Assembly: GCF_905475465.1 (NCBI RefSeq)
Contig: NC_062244.1
Coordinates: 4,662,501 to 4,726,500, forward strand
Length of the DNA: 64,000 nt
Source of the DNA: Pieris napi
Lineage: Eukaryota > Arthropoda > Insecta > Lepidoptera > Pieridae
Direction: 5' to 3'
Below, piece by piece: positions 1 through 12,612 of this stretch. Numbering within the stretch: the stretch's first letter is position 1; each line of letters opens with the position of its first letter. The position numbers were made by a program, and so were the translations under genes. The notes below the pieces were generated by a model. The model ran no database searches. It saw only the letters and a program-made list of their open reading frames with translations, and was not told where the DNA came from.

Positions 1-1682
1 TTCAAATGTATCAAGTATCAAGTATTTATTACCGTTTATACCTGTTCGCCGCGCTTTCGTATGCGTTCATAAAAAAAAAATGCACATAATAAATGCGCGC
101 GTGGTATTCGACTATTACTTACTTCTGGATTTTTTAAAAGACTCCAAAATTTGAAATAAAATAATGCCCAGGGCAACACTTCTTATTGATGCTTCTATTT
201 GCTAGATAGTTAGACAGTCTTCCTTAATAAATAGGTTATTTCTACCAGTAATGCCAGATAATACCGCAACGGAAGAATCTCTTCAGCTTCGTCATATATG
301 TATAGTATAGTATAGATTACATTTTTTCGTAGACCAAGCCAAAAATTTAAAAATATAATAGAAATTTAAATTTAAATTTTAAACTTAAATGTTAAAAAGC
401 AACCGTTGTACAATTTCTAGTAACGCTATTAAAAATGTAAAAAACGTTTATATTTCGCTGCGTTAACGGCTTGCACAGATTATACCAGTTATTTGATGCA
501 TCGGCATGTCAATACCGCTAATCATGTATGTGTCGTGAAACAATTTATATTTCAATCCATTTATGGATGTTATCGTAACTTTCATTCGCTGCAATTCAGC
601 GCGCTAATTTAAATACGAAATAGTACTCATAAATTCTTTATCTTAATTATTAATCTTAACTCCTCGGTAATTGCAGCTTATGGACTAAAAAGGTGGTATA
701 TATAAATAAAATATTTCAACGTTGTGAGTATGGCATTTTATCACAGTAGGAGAAACTATATTCTTTTGGGATATAATTAGGGCGATAATGCATTATAACT
801 AGTATTAAAATCTCATGTAATATCCTAGATTACTATAATTTGATCGACGGTGCGCCTTTTGTTTTCTTAAAACTTTAAATAGCTCTGACACGAGAATCTG
901 AAGTAATACCGTGAAATATCAACAGATGGCGTGATAAATTGTCTTCTTTACAAGAGCTATTTCAAAGAATTTTATTATTAATAAATATAACATATATAAA
1001 AAAAAGGTTCATAAATAAATTAAGGCGACGTCGATAAACAACAATGTGAACGGACTACTCACTAGGTAATCATAACGATTTACAGATCTTCGAGACCAGA
1101 GAAAGGTGAAAGCCACTAAAATACTTTTTGCACGAAAACCGTTCCGGTAATTGAATATCTCACTGTACAACTTTTTGCTTACGTGATTTAAAAATGTTAA
1201 AAAATACTAAAAAGCAGCGAAGCGTTTCGGTAGATATAAAAGGCTCACAAAACATTATAATGCGTTGGTATTATGTAGGTTGGTACGTAACAAAGTGAAT
1301 TGTAGAAAGTTCTTATTACCACCGCGACAAAACTAATTTCGCCGAATTTTTTACTTCGTTGTAATAAAATTTTACCGTTTTAAGAAATGGCCCACTATAG
1401 AGATTCTGTGACATTTCAGTTTGTAGTTAAGGTGTAGAAGTTAAAATAATTGTCCAGCTAATATAAGCCAAGGTTATATATGGCTCTTGTGTATGGTTTC
1501 TTTAATCAACGCACTATCACGTACTATTTCGATTTCGATTACCTAACATTGCACAATATTCTAATGTAACTTTAATTACGCATTAATGCATACTGCATTT
1601 GTACATCATATTTAAAATAAAGCGCATACATCTATTACTTAATGACAGGAATAAAAAAACTAATGGCACTGTAAGCATTGAT

Positions 1683-1805
1683 CTTGGCCTCAGACCTCTG
1701 TATCTGATTCTTTGAAAACAATTTCTTTAAACACAAGTAGAGAATCAGCGTGAACCTACGTATTCTGGGATTTTTACATGCCGTTTTCCTCGCAATGTTC
1801 CACAT
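1683..1805 (-). mobile_element. SINE-B fragment, degenerate
   Basis: The stretch resembles the 3' body of the SINE-B family seen at 30080-30362 and 32785-33076: a 'cttggcctcagacctctgtatctg' type tail, then a 'gccgttttcctcgcaatgttcc' type segment. The tRNA-like head is missing. Only similarity within this window supports it. Confidence 0.45.
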
Positions 1806-1833
1806 TCCGGCTAAGTTAGTTCTTTTAATAAGT

Positions 1834-1882
1834 AAAAACTTAAGTTAAAAACTTAAGTCAAAAACTTAAGTTAAAACTTAAA
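1834..1882. repeat. Short tandem repeat, unit about 13 bp
   Basis: Four imperfect copies of a unit close to aaaaacttaagtt stand head to tail. Each unit contains the palindrome cttaag. It lies in non-coding sequence 350 bp upstream of CTD-1 coding exon 1. Confidence 0.7.
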
Positions 1883-2225
1883 TAAATTAAAAATAAGCAA
1901 ATATTTGCATTGACTTAACGCGTTGTTCAATAATAAAGACATCTAAGAAGACCTTTTGACATCCACTTGAACAATGATTGTAAAATCATATATTATGTTA
2001 TGTTAATTATGTAAGAAAAAACTTAGTTGTTTTGATAATTTTGTCTTCATGTTTTCACACAGACGAATGAAAAAGATTTACTCATAACGCAAAGGCAATA
2101 TTAATACGATAATTTTTAGACTTCATACCTAATTCTTTTATCGATAGTGTAAAAAAATAAAAGGCACTCAATTATCTTGTTTTGACACATACTTAGCAAC
2201 ATATTGACATATTTCAGCACCAGAA

Positions 2226-5173
2226 ATGACGCTCGAACAGCCAGCCGGTGAGATGTGGAAGAAGATTAGGGAGGAACTAAATGAGAATGTTGAAACCAGG
2301 GACAAGGATCTGGAGCATATCAAGGAGTGGCTGAAGAAGGAGCCACATCTACCTGACGAATTCGGTAATGAACTTTAATAGATAAATTCTTGTGATAGTA
2401 CTGTTACAAAGAAACGCTTACGTATAACTTCCGTTTTGTATTTGTATTTTAATATAAGGGCCAACGCTTAATCTATTTCCACGTTAAAAATATTTGCAAG
2501 ATAATAAATTGCAAATTATTTGGATATATTTGGTATCCTTATGATAAGTTTAAAATTTAAACTTAACACCTTAATAATTCATGACTCTTCACATTTGCAG
2601 CAACTGTACATTGGCTTTCGAAGTATGGACCAATTTAGTAATTATTTTGGGACATATTTTGTAATTACAGATGACCAGCGTATAATGACCTTCCTGCGTG
2701 GTTGTAAATTCTCTCTGGAAAAGACCAAACGTAAGCTGGACATGTACTTCACCATGAGGACGGCTGTGCCCGAATTCTTCACTAACAGGGATGTTACCCT
2801 ACCAGAGCTCCAGGAGATATTAAAGATTGTGTAAATTACATTTTTTACTCACTCTTATTATAAATGTAGAATTTTCCATTAGGATAGACTATGTGTCAGA
2901 GCATTTGTAGGACTAATTCAGCCCTGTGCCATCAGCAACATTTATATATAACTAGCAAACTCGGCGAACTCCGTTTCGCCACCAGATGGCTTCGTTTTAT
3001 GTAACATTTCTTTTGGTGATCCCGCTTTTCTGTTGAAATTTTTCCTGATTTTTCTTTGCTATCACGGAGCCCGAGACCTTTCCAACGAATGCAAAACCGT
3101 GGAAATCGGTTCGTGCGTTATGGAGTTATAGCGTCAGGAAGGAAAACCCGACTTATTTTTATATAGTAGAGATTTGTTTGGATTAATTACATACATATCA
3201 AATTAAGGATCAATAACTATTAATAGTAACTGACATAATATATTGATGCTGATTAAGATTGAGTCTAGTAGCAATGGTAAAATTTTACAAAACTCAAAGC
3301 TGGGCAAAAGGCATTCTAATTTTATATTCTAAAAATAATTAATTTTCAGTCAAATGCCACCACTGCCGGGTTTGACTCCCGACGGTCGGCGTGTTGTGTT
3401 AATGAGAGGTAAGTCAACATTTTCTATCAAATATTGGGGTGATTTTTTCCCAGTTTGTATATAATATTGTGACATTCACAAGTTTAAATACTTATCTTAA
3501 TTTAAGTCATTTTTTATCTGCTCAACGGGTCGAAATACTTAAGTTACTTTCATTAATTTACATAAATGTAAACCTCTGCATTTTTTTACCGTTTTTACTT
3601 TCAAAATGTAGAGCTTTTTGCGACTGTTTACAATCAAATATACATATTATATATAAGAGTTATAGTAATAACCGAAATAAATGTTATCCCCTTTATCCAG
3701 GTATGGACAAGGACGCCCAAACCCCAAATGTAGCAGATGCCTTCAAATTAGCTTTGATGATGGGAGATGTGAGGCTGAAGGAGGAGACCGAGGGAGTCGC
3801 TGGTGACATCTATGTTCTTGATGCATCAGTGGCCACGCCCACTCATTTTGCGAAGTTCACTCCAACACTGGTTAAGAAGTTCTTAGTTTGTGTACAGGTA
3901 AAAATCGTCATAGCTTTTATTTATTTGTTTCAGTCAAAATATTTACTTAAAAATGTCAAGTTAAAGTATGTCAATCAAGTTTTACATGGGCACCTCCGCC
4001 GTGCTTTTTCTTGATAACTGTTTTTTTCTTGAGAAATTACAATACAAAATTTTCTTAAAAATCCGTTCGGAGTAATGCCTATGCATTTCTGAATCCTGCT
4101 ATTGCTATCTACTAAAAAACTTTATACTCGGGTATAACACCTCTTGTCCGATTACCCTGTGTTCTATTAAAAAGTATGTATAGGAAGAATTAAGGAATTT
4201 ATCATTTTATTTCAGGAAGCCTACCCGGTAAAACTGAAGCAAGTCCATATCATCAACGTATCGCCTCTTGTGGACAAAATCGTCAACTTTGTGAAACCTT
4301 TCCTTAAAGAAAAGATCAGAGAAAGGGTAAGTTATTACAAAGCTAAGACACGATGATGTATGTAAAGAATTAATCGCCTATCCTGTTCAATCAAAAAATA
4401 TATTCCCAAGAGGAAGATATTAGCCCGGAAAATATTTACAAGATACGAAATTTTAAAGTTATTTCTATGCAATATCAATCTATAATTCTTTGATCATTTT
4501 TGGCAAAATCTTAAACAAAATGAATGAATGTGAATTAACTTAATTATTGTTAACCTATTTTTTTGATATTAATAGATCTTCATCCACGGTGACGTAAACG
4601 ATCTATATAAGCACTTTCCACAAGAGATGATGCCATCAGAATACGGTGGAAAAGCTGGACCCATGGATGACCTACACAGTAAGTTAGATAAAATTTATCA
4701 AGTAATTATATAAATTATAATGCTACTTGAACAATCGTAAACTACGTTTGTATTTGACTCTTCAAATTTTTTTAAAATTATTTATTTAAATCTCCTCCAT
4801 TTAATAAAATAATTAATGCCTTATATATTAAATCATCTTTGTATTATAAGCCGTAATGATGTCCCTTACAGTTTTTAAAGAATTTGTAGTTTTACAATGA
4901 ATGATTTGCTTAAATATCTTTAGCAAATTACAATATTGCGAAGTAATTCAATTTAAGTCTTGCGAAAATTAAATGTCTAATAAAAATTTATTCCACTCAT
5001 ATAATTTAATTATTTCTCCAGATGCCTGGGTAAAGAAAATGGAGGAATACAAGGCGTGGTTCGCTGAGCAGGAAGAAGTTAAGGCAAATGAGGCTTTAAG
5101 ACCAGGAAAACCGACAAACTATGACGAACTTTTCGGCATTGATGGTTCTTTCCGTCAATTGGTCATTGATTAA
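2226..5173 (+). CDS. CTD-1: CRAL-TRIO domain protein (alpha-tocopherol transfer protein-like)
   Basis: Seven coding exons: 2226-2364, 2671-2830, 3350-3408, 3701-3897, 4216-4326, 4576-4678, 5022-5173. All have GT/AG borders and they join in frame to 306 codons plus TAA. Residues 1 to about 100 form the CRAL-TRIO N-terminal helical region, with the FLRGCKFSLEK motif and KRKLDMYFTMR. The lipid-binding CRAL-TRIO (SEC14) fold follows, with VRLKEETEGVAGDIYVLD, the EAYPVKL strand and the conserved P-x-EYGG gate motif at residues 244-247. The C-terminus ends GIDGSFRQLVID, as in the two paralogues. There is no signal peptide or membrane segment, so a cytosolic carrier of a hydrophobic ligand is expected. 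The ligand (tocopherol, retinoid, carotenoid or other) cannot be told from sequence. ATG 2226 lies 11 bp after a tttcag acceptor and starts the family-typical N-terminus. AATAAA is at 5547. Confidence 0.9.
2949..3172 (-). mobile_element. Short Helitron-like element, copy 1
   Basis: About 220 bp in intron 2 of CTD-1, the reverse complement of the copy at 62819-63031. In its own orientation it begins TCTACTATATAAAAATAAG and ends in a GGCGAA/TTCGCC-type hairpin followed by GTTTGCTAG. That is the TC...CTRR layout with a 3' hairpin that marks Helitrons. It is far too short to encode a RepHel protein, so it is non-autonomous. Confidence 0.7.
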
Positions 5174-5546
5174 AATAATTATTAATAAGGCTTAACTGGC
5201 AACTCTACAGCGTCAAGTCTTTCATAAAAATATTTGCTGATTCACCAAAAGTTGCCAGATTTTATTCATACCAGTGTCAAATAACTATACTGTCGTATAC
5301 TGTGTCGTATTTCTTTAAAGTATACTTTTCCATTAAAGTGTAAAGACTGACAGACACGATCTGTATTTCATTATGTAAGTAAGTTCTCGTTACGGATTCG
5401 CACTGTGCACTCAGCATACATAATAACCTTTAGACCTTTGCAGACAGTCGTTAGACATTGTGTAACAAAAACACATTAAAAAATGTATTTTAAGATCTTG
5501 TATTTTTGATACTCATTTTACACTTTGTATTCTTATTTTGTTGTTG

Positions 5547-5552
5547 AATAAA
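5547..5552 (+). promoter_or_regulatory. Polyadenylation signal AATAAA, CTD-1
   Basis: The AATAAA lies about 375 bp after the CTD-1 stop codon, followed by T-rich sequence. It is the first canonical hexamer in the 3' flank. Confidence 0.55.
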
Positions 5553-5599
5553 GTATTTTTTTTATTTTAAGCATTCCTTATTTATGAGGTATAGAGATA

Positions 5600-6540
5600 T
5601 AGACTAGTATAGCTTTTAAAATCACCTAACTTATTTTCTTCAAGCCAAGTAATTTTTATCAAGTCTTACTTTATTATTATTAGATTGATACCTATGACCA
5701 CCCCGCGACTGTCCAAGGCGAGGTCCGAGTCTCGCAAGAGAAGCCCTTGCCCCTGTCGCAGGAAAACGCTCATTCCAGCTGAGCTGAGCTGTAAAGGCTC
5801 TTAAGGCCATCAGCGAGATTTCATAAAAAAAATAACATTATAAAGTATATACTGCAAAACTATATACAACAATACTGTTCAAAATGCTTTCATTGGTTAA
5901 ATAAGTTCATTGGATATGAATTCGTAACTGGCTTTGACCCTGACGAATTTTCACATAGATCGTTGATACGGTTAGTAGAATAATATAAACAATCACAGTA
6001 AATTTATCAAAACATATATTCAATTTATTGGAATTAGAAAAGTTTTATTGAGAAAAATCAATATAATAAATATTGATTTATGAAGAGCAAGATAATTATA
6101 TAAGACTGATATTCGAATTTGGCTTAAATGTAATGCTTTTAACAAGAATCGCAGTCTTAGGATTCAACAGTTGTTATTTAGCGTTTCTCGTAATACTTTC
6201 TATTGGATTTGCCTAATCAGACATCAGAGTAATTCAAAAAGTACTAACAAGTACTAATTATAAATTGTCAGTGATAGAATATAGCATTGAATATAATTAT
6301 TACTACCTTGACAATGTTAAATTGCTCATTGTTTTCCGGTAAAATGAATAACAATATTTAGTACTGTGAAAGATCTTTCCAGTTAAAAGTTTCCTATCGC
6401 TGTTAACTCAGTGTTACGGTATCAACTTTGCCACCGATCTTCATCTTGTGAATAGGTCTGTTTGATGTGTTATTTTCTAGGATATGCGCTATTTGGAAAG
6501 GATATGATATCTGCGACTTAACATACAAATATATAAACAA
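5600..6540. other. Intergenic, no gene seen
   Basis: AT-rich. A GC-richer patch at 5695-5815 is out of character with its surroundings and may be an old repeat, but I could not name it. No exon or ORF of merit was seen. Confidence 0.4.
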
Positions 6541-6544
6541 ATTT

Positions 6545-6915
6545 ATTACCACTCCTTATATGGAAATTGTATTCGTTTTTACAACAAACTCCCAAGCGAA
6601 ATTAGAGAATTATCACTAAATAAATTCAAAGCCCTCGTTAAACGAAAATTAATCAACAAAGCTTTTTATAAATTTGAGGACTACTTAAATGATCCTAATC
6701 CTTGGGATTCAATTGCTCCAGTTCAAACAATTTGTATGACAATACTTGGCGATTAAAAAGAGTGGCGGAAAGTTTCTTGCCAGTTCTTCTTACCCGCTCT
6801 ACGCCCTTGACTTGCGAACTGGTAGTAAATGTAAATTTACGATTAATTTAACTTGACGATTCAAAAGTGTACTTGTTTACCCACTTGAATAAAGATATTT
6901 TGAGTTTGAGTTTAT
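6545..6915 (+). mobile_element. 3' end of a non-LTR retrotransposon (LINE)
   Basis: A short open stretch reads like the C-terminus common to many lepidopteran LINEs, with YNKLPSEIRELSLNKFKALV and then KRKLINKAFYKFEDYLNDP. A non-coding tail follows, ending in 'gaataaagatattttgagtttgagt'. Everything upstream of the C-terminus is lost, as expected for a 5'-truncated insertion. The clade (jockey/CR1-like) is a guess. Confidence 0.6.
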
Positions 6916-7841
6916 TAGCTGTATGTTTTCGGTTTCCGTGTATAGTTAATATCAAACAAAACACGACCAAGAGTACTTCAATAAAATTACGCCAACAAAT
7001 AATTGATTATTACAATTGCGATGTTAAATAGAGCGAAAAATGAGTTCGTATAAGTTAGTCAAAACTGTTTTCGACTTCAACTACTATAGGAAAATAAAGC
7101 TGAAATAAGCTGGAGCGGGTCTCTCAACTAAAAACGAACAAATAATGTATTTATTTAATGTTTAGTATTCTTAGAGCTAATTATAATAATAGTTATATAA
7201 TTACACAAAAAGATAATTATAACATATACAAATATACAAGTTTGCTTGAATTTGATTTACTGTAAAATAATATGAATATTTATAAAATGTTATACATTTA
7301 AAAAAAAGAGTTAATAATCATAAAAAAGTAAAATATTATTATATTGTTTTAATAAATTTGTGTAGTTAAGCGATGGTAAACCTAATAACGAGAAAAATAG
7401 TGTTCAGTATAATCGAGCGCGCCTGAGCGACATGTTAAGAAATGGTAGTATATTTCCCAACAGCGCAATGTATTTCGCATTAAGAAACTGGTAGATTACG
7501 TACCATAAATAAAGGTATATATATGGTTGTTTGAGTTTTGTTGAAATAAAGCTAAATGAAATTTCAAATCACATCTCTAGAGTTCATAGACAATAACGTT
7601 TATATCAGATATGACTTTGAATCAAATCTTGCTTTTACTAAAAATTACTTTGAAATACCATTAAGACCTATTTTGAAGCCTATGGAAATTATTAAGAATT
7701 AACATTTTTGAATATTATTGTGTTAGATTTCTGAACCTTGTGTAATAGAACATAGAATCTTCAGTAATCGGTTCCGGTGACTTCTTAGTGATATGTATCT
7801 CCAATAGGTTACCTTCCGCAAAAATAACATGTATAATAATA

Positions 7842-8882
7842 GGTAACACTGAAAATGTTTAAACGGCTTAATGTAGAAAGTTGCCAATACTTCTATTGTT
7901 TTTCGAAGTAATCTCCGTTCCTCTCTACACATCGTCGCATTCGATGGAACCACGGAGAAAAGCAGTGGGCCCATTCTTCCTTAGGGGTTTCTTCTATGGC
8001 ACTTTCGTACGCTTTCACCGCATCTTCAGGGCTCGTAAAGCGTATACGTCGAATTTTATCTTTCTTGGGAATAAATGAAAGTCTCAGGGCATCAGGTCAG
8101 GACTGTATGGCGGATGACTCATTATCTCAACACCTACTAACGTCAAATATTCAACAGTCCGTTTTGCGGAGTGCGCTGAAGCATTGTCGTGGTGAAGGAG
8201 GATCCTGCTTCGAGGGCGCTGCTATCGAATTTTTTCCAAGACAACAGGCAAACAGCGATTGACATACCAGTCTGCAGTAACTGTCCTTTCATCTTCTAGC
8301 CCAACAGTCGCGAAATTACCTTTCTGACCAAAAAATGAGGCAATCATCTTTTTTCCTTGACTTCTTCCTTTCTTTACCTTAGTTGGCCGATCCTCGATAT
8401 CGATACAGCATTTGAGTCACCGCCGTTGAACTTATCTAACATTTGGCAACACCTTCCATTGTCCATGCGAAGTTGTTTCTGGTCGTCGGTTAAAGTATGG
8501 GAATCCATCTGGTACAAAGCTTCCTGCCGCCTAAATGTTCGTGTAATATTTTTTGAACTTGACTCATACCAATTTTTTTCTTCCCATATCTTTCCCATAT
8601 CTAGTGATAGGTCACTCTCTTATCTTCCTCTATCATGCGTCGCACAGCCTATCATAGCTTTGTTGTTGAGTAAGCCCACAACGAAAGTCATAATAAATTA
8701 TTATTGACCGAAAATTTTCTCGCGTTACGTTCATTTTCACGTGTAACAAGAGATTTAGATTAGCCGCCAATTCACAAAAACAAATGACAAATGAATGCAA
8801 TATACTATATTAGAATCTAAAATTGTAATTAAAAAAAGTTTTCATTAGCAATGTTTCTAACTGGCCAGTTTCAGTGTTACCC
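7842..8882 (-). mobile_element. Defective mariner element
   Basis: About 1.04 kb, bounded by inverted ends GGTAACACTGAAA / TTTCAGTGTTACC. The minus strand encodes a broken mariner transposase: a LTDDQKQLRMD and LDKFNGGDSNAVS segment (about 8374-8530), then ASFFGQKGNFATVGLEDE, then HHDNASAHSAKRTVEYL and HPPYSPDLMP (about 8090-8190), then EEWAHCFSPWFHRMRRC near the end. The HDN and SPD residues of the DDD catalytic core are visible. A stop after SPDLMP and several frameshifts make it inactive. It lies in the CTD-1/CTD-2 intergenic region or a CTD-2 5' intron. Confidence 0.8.
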
Positions 8883-9555
8883 ACGTACGCAACGCAAAAT
8901 TCAATTACATTTTTTACTTATTTGGACAAAAATTTCAATCAAATTTTGTAAGAGGTTATCTAATAGCTGTCTAGTGACTTTTTGTTACCTAAGAGATTTC
9001 TATATTCTTTAGAGACCTATTCAGTTTTTCTAACATGATTCTTTGATTATTATCGCCAAACCTCGCTTGTAAAAACTATTTCTGTCTTTCAGATTTAGTA
9101 AGTATCATACATAAAAACGCACTTTACCGAACAAAAACGCGTTTCTTTAAATCGCTAACATACTCGTTATATTATTAAAAATTTAATAACTAAACGACCC
9201 CGGGAATAATAACATAAGTACTTAGTTATTTATTTTAAAAAATCTTACAAATCATGATACATTTTTAAACTATATTCGAGATCGTTTTAAGAGTTATTCT
9301 TTGTTTGAATAAGTTATGAAATTGTTGGTATTAATAAAGTAAAGCAATCAATAATTCCAATTTCTTAATACGCACATATGTTTCCGGATATTAGCTTTTC
9401 ATTTTTTAAATATTTTTAACCTCATTTTAAACAATGCCTTAAGCCCATCCATGGAGCACAGAAACAATCGTTTCGCTTTGTAACCGGAAAATTAATTTTC
9501 CGCCATGACACTGCGTCGTTCTCAATGTCGCAAGTACTTTAGTAAGGTTCTGTAA
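8883..9555. other. Intergenic, nothing seen
   Basis: AT-rich non-coding DNA between the mariner relic and the candidate CTD-2 first exon. No exon, TATA box or repeat recognised. Confidence 0.4.
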
Positions 9556-9615
9556 TCATTTAGTTCGTACTTAACCGCCATCTAGATAGCACACACCAAA
9601 ACGGAAGCGAATTAC
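9556..9615 (+). promoter_or_regulatory. Candidate initiator and 5' UTR exon of CTD-2
   Basis: CTD-2 coding exon 1 directly follows a ctag acceptor at 12608-12611, so an upstream non-coding exon is required. Here an arthropod-type initiator (TCATTT, 9556-9561) is followed by a locally GC-richer stretch and the good donor gtgagtatt after 9615. The candidate upstream of CTD-3 (26074-26149) has the same layout and ends in the same gtgagtatt donor. This is inference from pattern, with no transcript evidence. Confidence 0.3.
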
Positions 9616-12611
9616 GTGAGTATTATTTTAAAAATAGAATTATTTAATCGGACGATATTGTGTTTAAATTTTAATTCATATTAAGAAAATATTGTGTTAA
9701 ATTATATTTCATATATTTTATTAAAATAGTATTGTATCATAAAGTTTTGTAAAATAAACTTAAGTATTCTTAATATAAATACTATATATATACATTTTTT
9801 TTACAATAATAACTTTTTAAACTCTCATTAATTGACAACTATCTCATTATTTTTACGAAAGTATTTAACAGTCCAAACTTAAAATTTTTAAGCCAGTTAC
9901 TAGTCTCATAGATCTTCTGCTGAAATAGCTTTTAATTATACTTAAAAGAGGAAGTACATCTAAACTTTGTATAGATACTTGTATGTAAATACGGAGACGT
10001 GCTTTTTATAATTTGTAATTTGTTTTTATCGTACGTTCATCATCATTCTACGTGTGTCACTACTTTATGTAACGACCACAGTACGAAACACGTTAAACTT
10101 ACTTGCTTAAAGAGTTCAACGACTACATCACTACATTTTTATGATCTACATACGAAAATACTAACGCATATATAATATAATGTGTTGGGAACAGTGGGAC
10201 CTTAAATAATACCTATTTTCTTAATTCTAGAACTAGATACTAGAACCATATAAATGTTTAGTTCTGAATTTAAGGAAACCATTAATAAGGAACAAATAAA
10301 TACCTAAATCAGCTATAAAAGTCGCTTCTCATATGATGAATTGCGTAAATGAAATTTAATTTCTGTAATTATACTGTATAACCATTATAAGTAATCAAGT
10401 TTATTCAAGTAAAATTTACAAACAATTGATTTAACAAAGATATGATTTTACCCAAAGAAAATATTGTTCACATAGCAGCAACATTATCACTTGTCCTAAA
10501 ACTATACATGATTTCTAATTTTGTTAAATAGTTCGTGCATTTAATGTTTCATAATAAAAAAAAAATGGCTAACCAAATATATATGCGTCACTACAAGTTA
10601 ACTTACTGTGTTGCAGACTAAAAAACTAATGTCCTAAGAAACAATAATTATTCCTTACGTCAGTATTCCATATAAAATTTGACAATACACTATCTGTATA
10701 GTAACAATAACAATTAGATTCTTTTGAATTTGTGGTCCAGTCTGAATATTAAGGACCCATATTTAAGTAGATTTGTTTATTGTAACGAAACCTGTTTTAA
10801 GAAGAGTTAAATCGATTTTGCTATATATTTTATTATTGATAACGCAGTATCATGATGCTGTAAAATTCATAATGAAAATTACTACTTATGTATTTTAAAC
10901 ACATTTAAAGTAGTATAGAAAGCCTCAAAAACCTTAGTAAGTAATAAAACAGACAAAACGATAAGTTCAACAATATCCTCTTTTAAAACAGCAGTAATAT
11001 TTCACAATATAAACACTCATTGTGTACTGTTTTTTGCGTAAATTTACGTATCCTTACTACAATATTTATTTCCGTTCATTTGTGTTGAAATTATTTATTT
11101 TCCATCAAGGATATTGGTAATTCCTTGAGTTTCTAAAACAGCGCCAATGTTTGCAATCGCTGTGTTGTAATGTTGGGTGACATTCCAAGTTTGGTTGGTA
11201 TAAGGCGTTTAAGTAAACTAGATTAAGATTCTACTCATTCTAATTCACTCTATAGTGAAAAGTATATTATATTAGTAGTATTTATAAAATATATTATTAT
11301 TAGTATTTAAACAATATTTTCGTATATCCTCTCATATCATTTTGTTGTGTTTGTTATTGTCAGGAGAAGGTTCTTATGAAAGAAAAAATTTATAAAATTT
11401 CGCGGAAAATTAGAAAATTTAAAAATACTTAACCACCCTACTTTTTTGATGTAACCTTATGGCATTTGACATAACATTGACAGAATGCGTGCTGCAAATA
11501 TAGTCAAAGAGGATGTAAGAAAAATGAATATCGATTAAATTAAATGCTGCGATCGGAGTTATTGTATTGATTAAATACAATATATATGTAAAATAATAAT
11601 AATTAATAAATTTATTTAAAAAAGATAAAATATACAATATACTATACTTATAACTAGATGAGCAACATCAAAAAACTTTTAGAAAGGGAGACGAGAAACT
11701 GTATGAGCTAATATGTAGGTATATATATAATTCTGCAAAACGTGTGTATGTCACTGAACTCCTCTTAAACGACTGGACCGATTTTAATTATTTTTTTTTT
11801 GTATGAGTATTAATGAGTTTTTTGTATGGCGCCCAGTGAATGGCGCTGCAGTCGGTGAATATCATGCAGGACAACGTCTGTCGGGTCCGCTAGTATAAAA
11901 ATAAAATGTACGTGTAGCAGAAGATTAAACCAAAAAGAAACAAATAATGAAGAAATATACCCTTTAGTTTTTTTACATGATACAAAATCAGGTAAACACA
12001 TTTAAATCATCAAAACAAAGCTCTATACATCATGTATATTATTATTATATTTATACATAATAATCAAACACACACACAAATACATACGCACATTTTTATA
12101 TCACTTGATATATACAGTAAGTAGTCATACAAATACAATATGTTTTAAATCATTTTTATAAAACGTAAAATTCATTTGAAACCTTTGTAGTGTTTAGAAA
12201 AAAACTCTCAAAAAACCTTAAGTAAAATATTATCTTTGTGGTTAAGACTAATCATAAGTCTTTGTTAAGATGTCAAGGTGACTTCGGTATACCGCCATTA
12301 GTATTTAATTTGTATAAACAATTAAAGTTACGAAAATTTAAAAACAATTATTAAATTTTCAACATTCAGAAATTTAAGTGAGAAGAAGGTATTTTATACT
12401 TAAATACTATTAAATTTGCCATGAGGCTGATTGTAACTCGATGTTTATGTTTAGCAATAATTATTGTTTTCATTGCCATTACCAAACAATATTTTTTTCC
12501 CGGGGATTGAGACTACAACCTCCAGGCAATGCAAATGTAAGCCACGGTTCTATAAAGAAAAGAAAATAATTATGAACTTAGGTAACTAAAGAAATGTACA
12601 TATTTTTCTAG
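9616..12611. other. Probable 5' intron of CTD-2
   Basis: About 3 kb of very AT-rich sequence without supported coding exons. It contains a Helitron-like 3' end near 11740-11895 and a tandem CA-rich patch (about 12066-12085). The short ORFs here show no family signature. Confidence 0.35.
11740..11895 (+). mobile_element. Helitron-like 3' fragment
   Basis: The stretch carries the 'cttaaacgactggaccgatttt' block typical of lepidopteran non-autonomous Helitrons and ends 'gtctgtcgggtccgctag' followed by T. That matches the CTAG-T terminus with a short upstream stem. The 5' end is unclear. Confidence 0.5.
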
Positions 12612-12612
12612 G

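Larger units (their letters stand above)
1..2214. other. Upstream intergenic / 5' region of CTD-1
   Basis: AT-rich sequence with no supported coding exon. It holds a degenerate SINE-B fragment (about 1683-1805) and a short tandem repeat at 1834-1882. The first coding exon of CTD-1 follows a tttcag 3' splice site at 2209-2214, so a non-coding first exon probably lies here or further left. I could not locate it. Confidence 0.5.

Noticed and set aside
2520..2670. Extension of the open frame upstream of CTD-1 exon 2, starting with a Met at 2520
   Set aside because: It is intron 1. The acceptor at 2669-2670 and the paralogues place the exon start at 2671.
3439..3700. N-terminal open extension before CTD-1 exon 4
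   Set aside because: Intronic sequence with a hydrophobic chance ORF. Acceptor ccag ends at 3700.
7723..8707. Plus-strand ORFs over the mariner (7881-8078, 7996-8262, 8357-8707)
   Set aside because: Shadows; the minus strand carries the transposase similarity.
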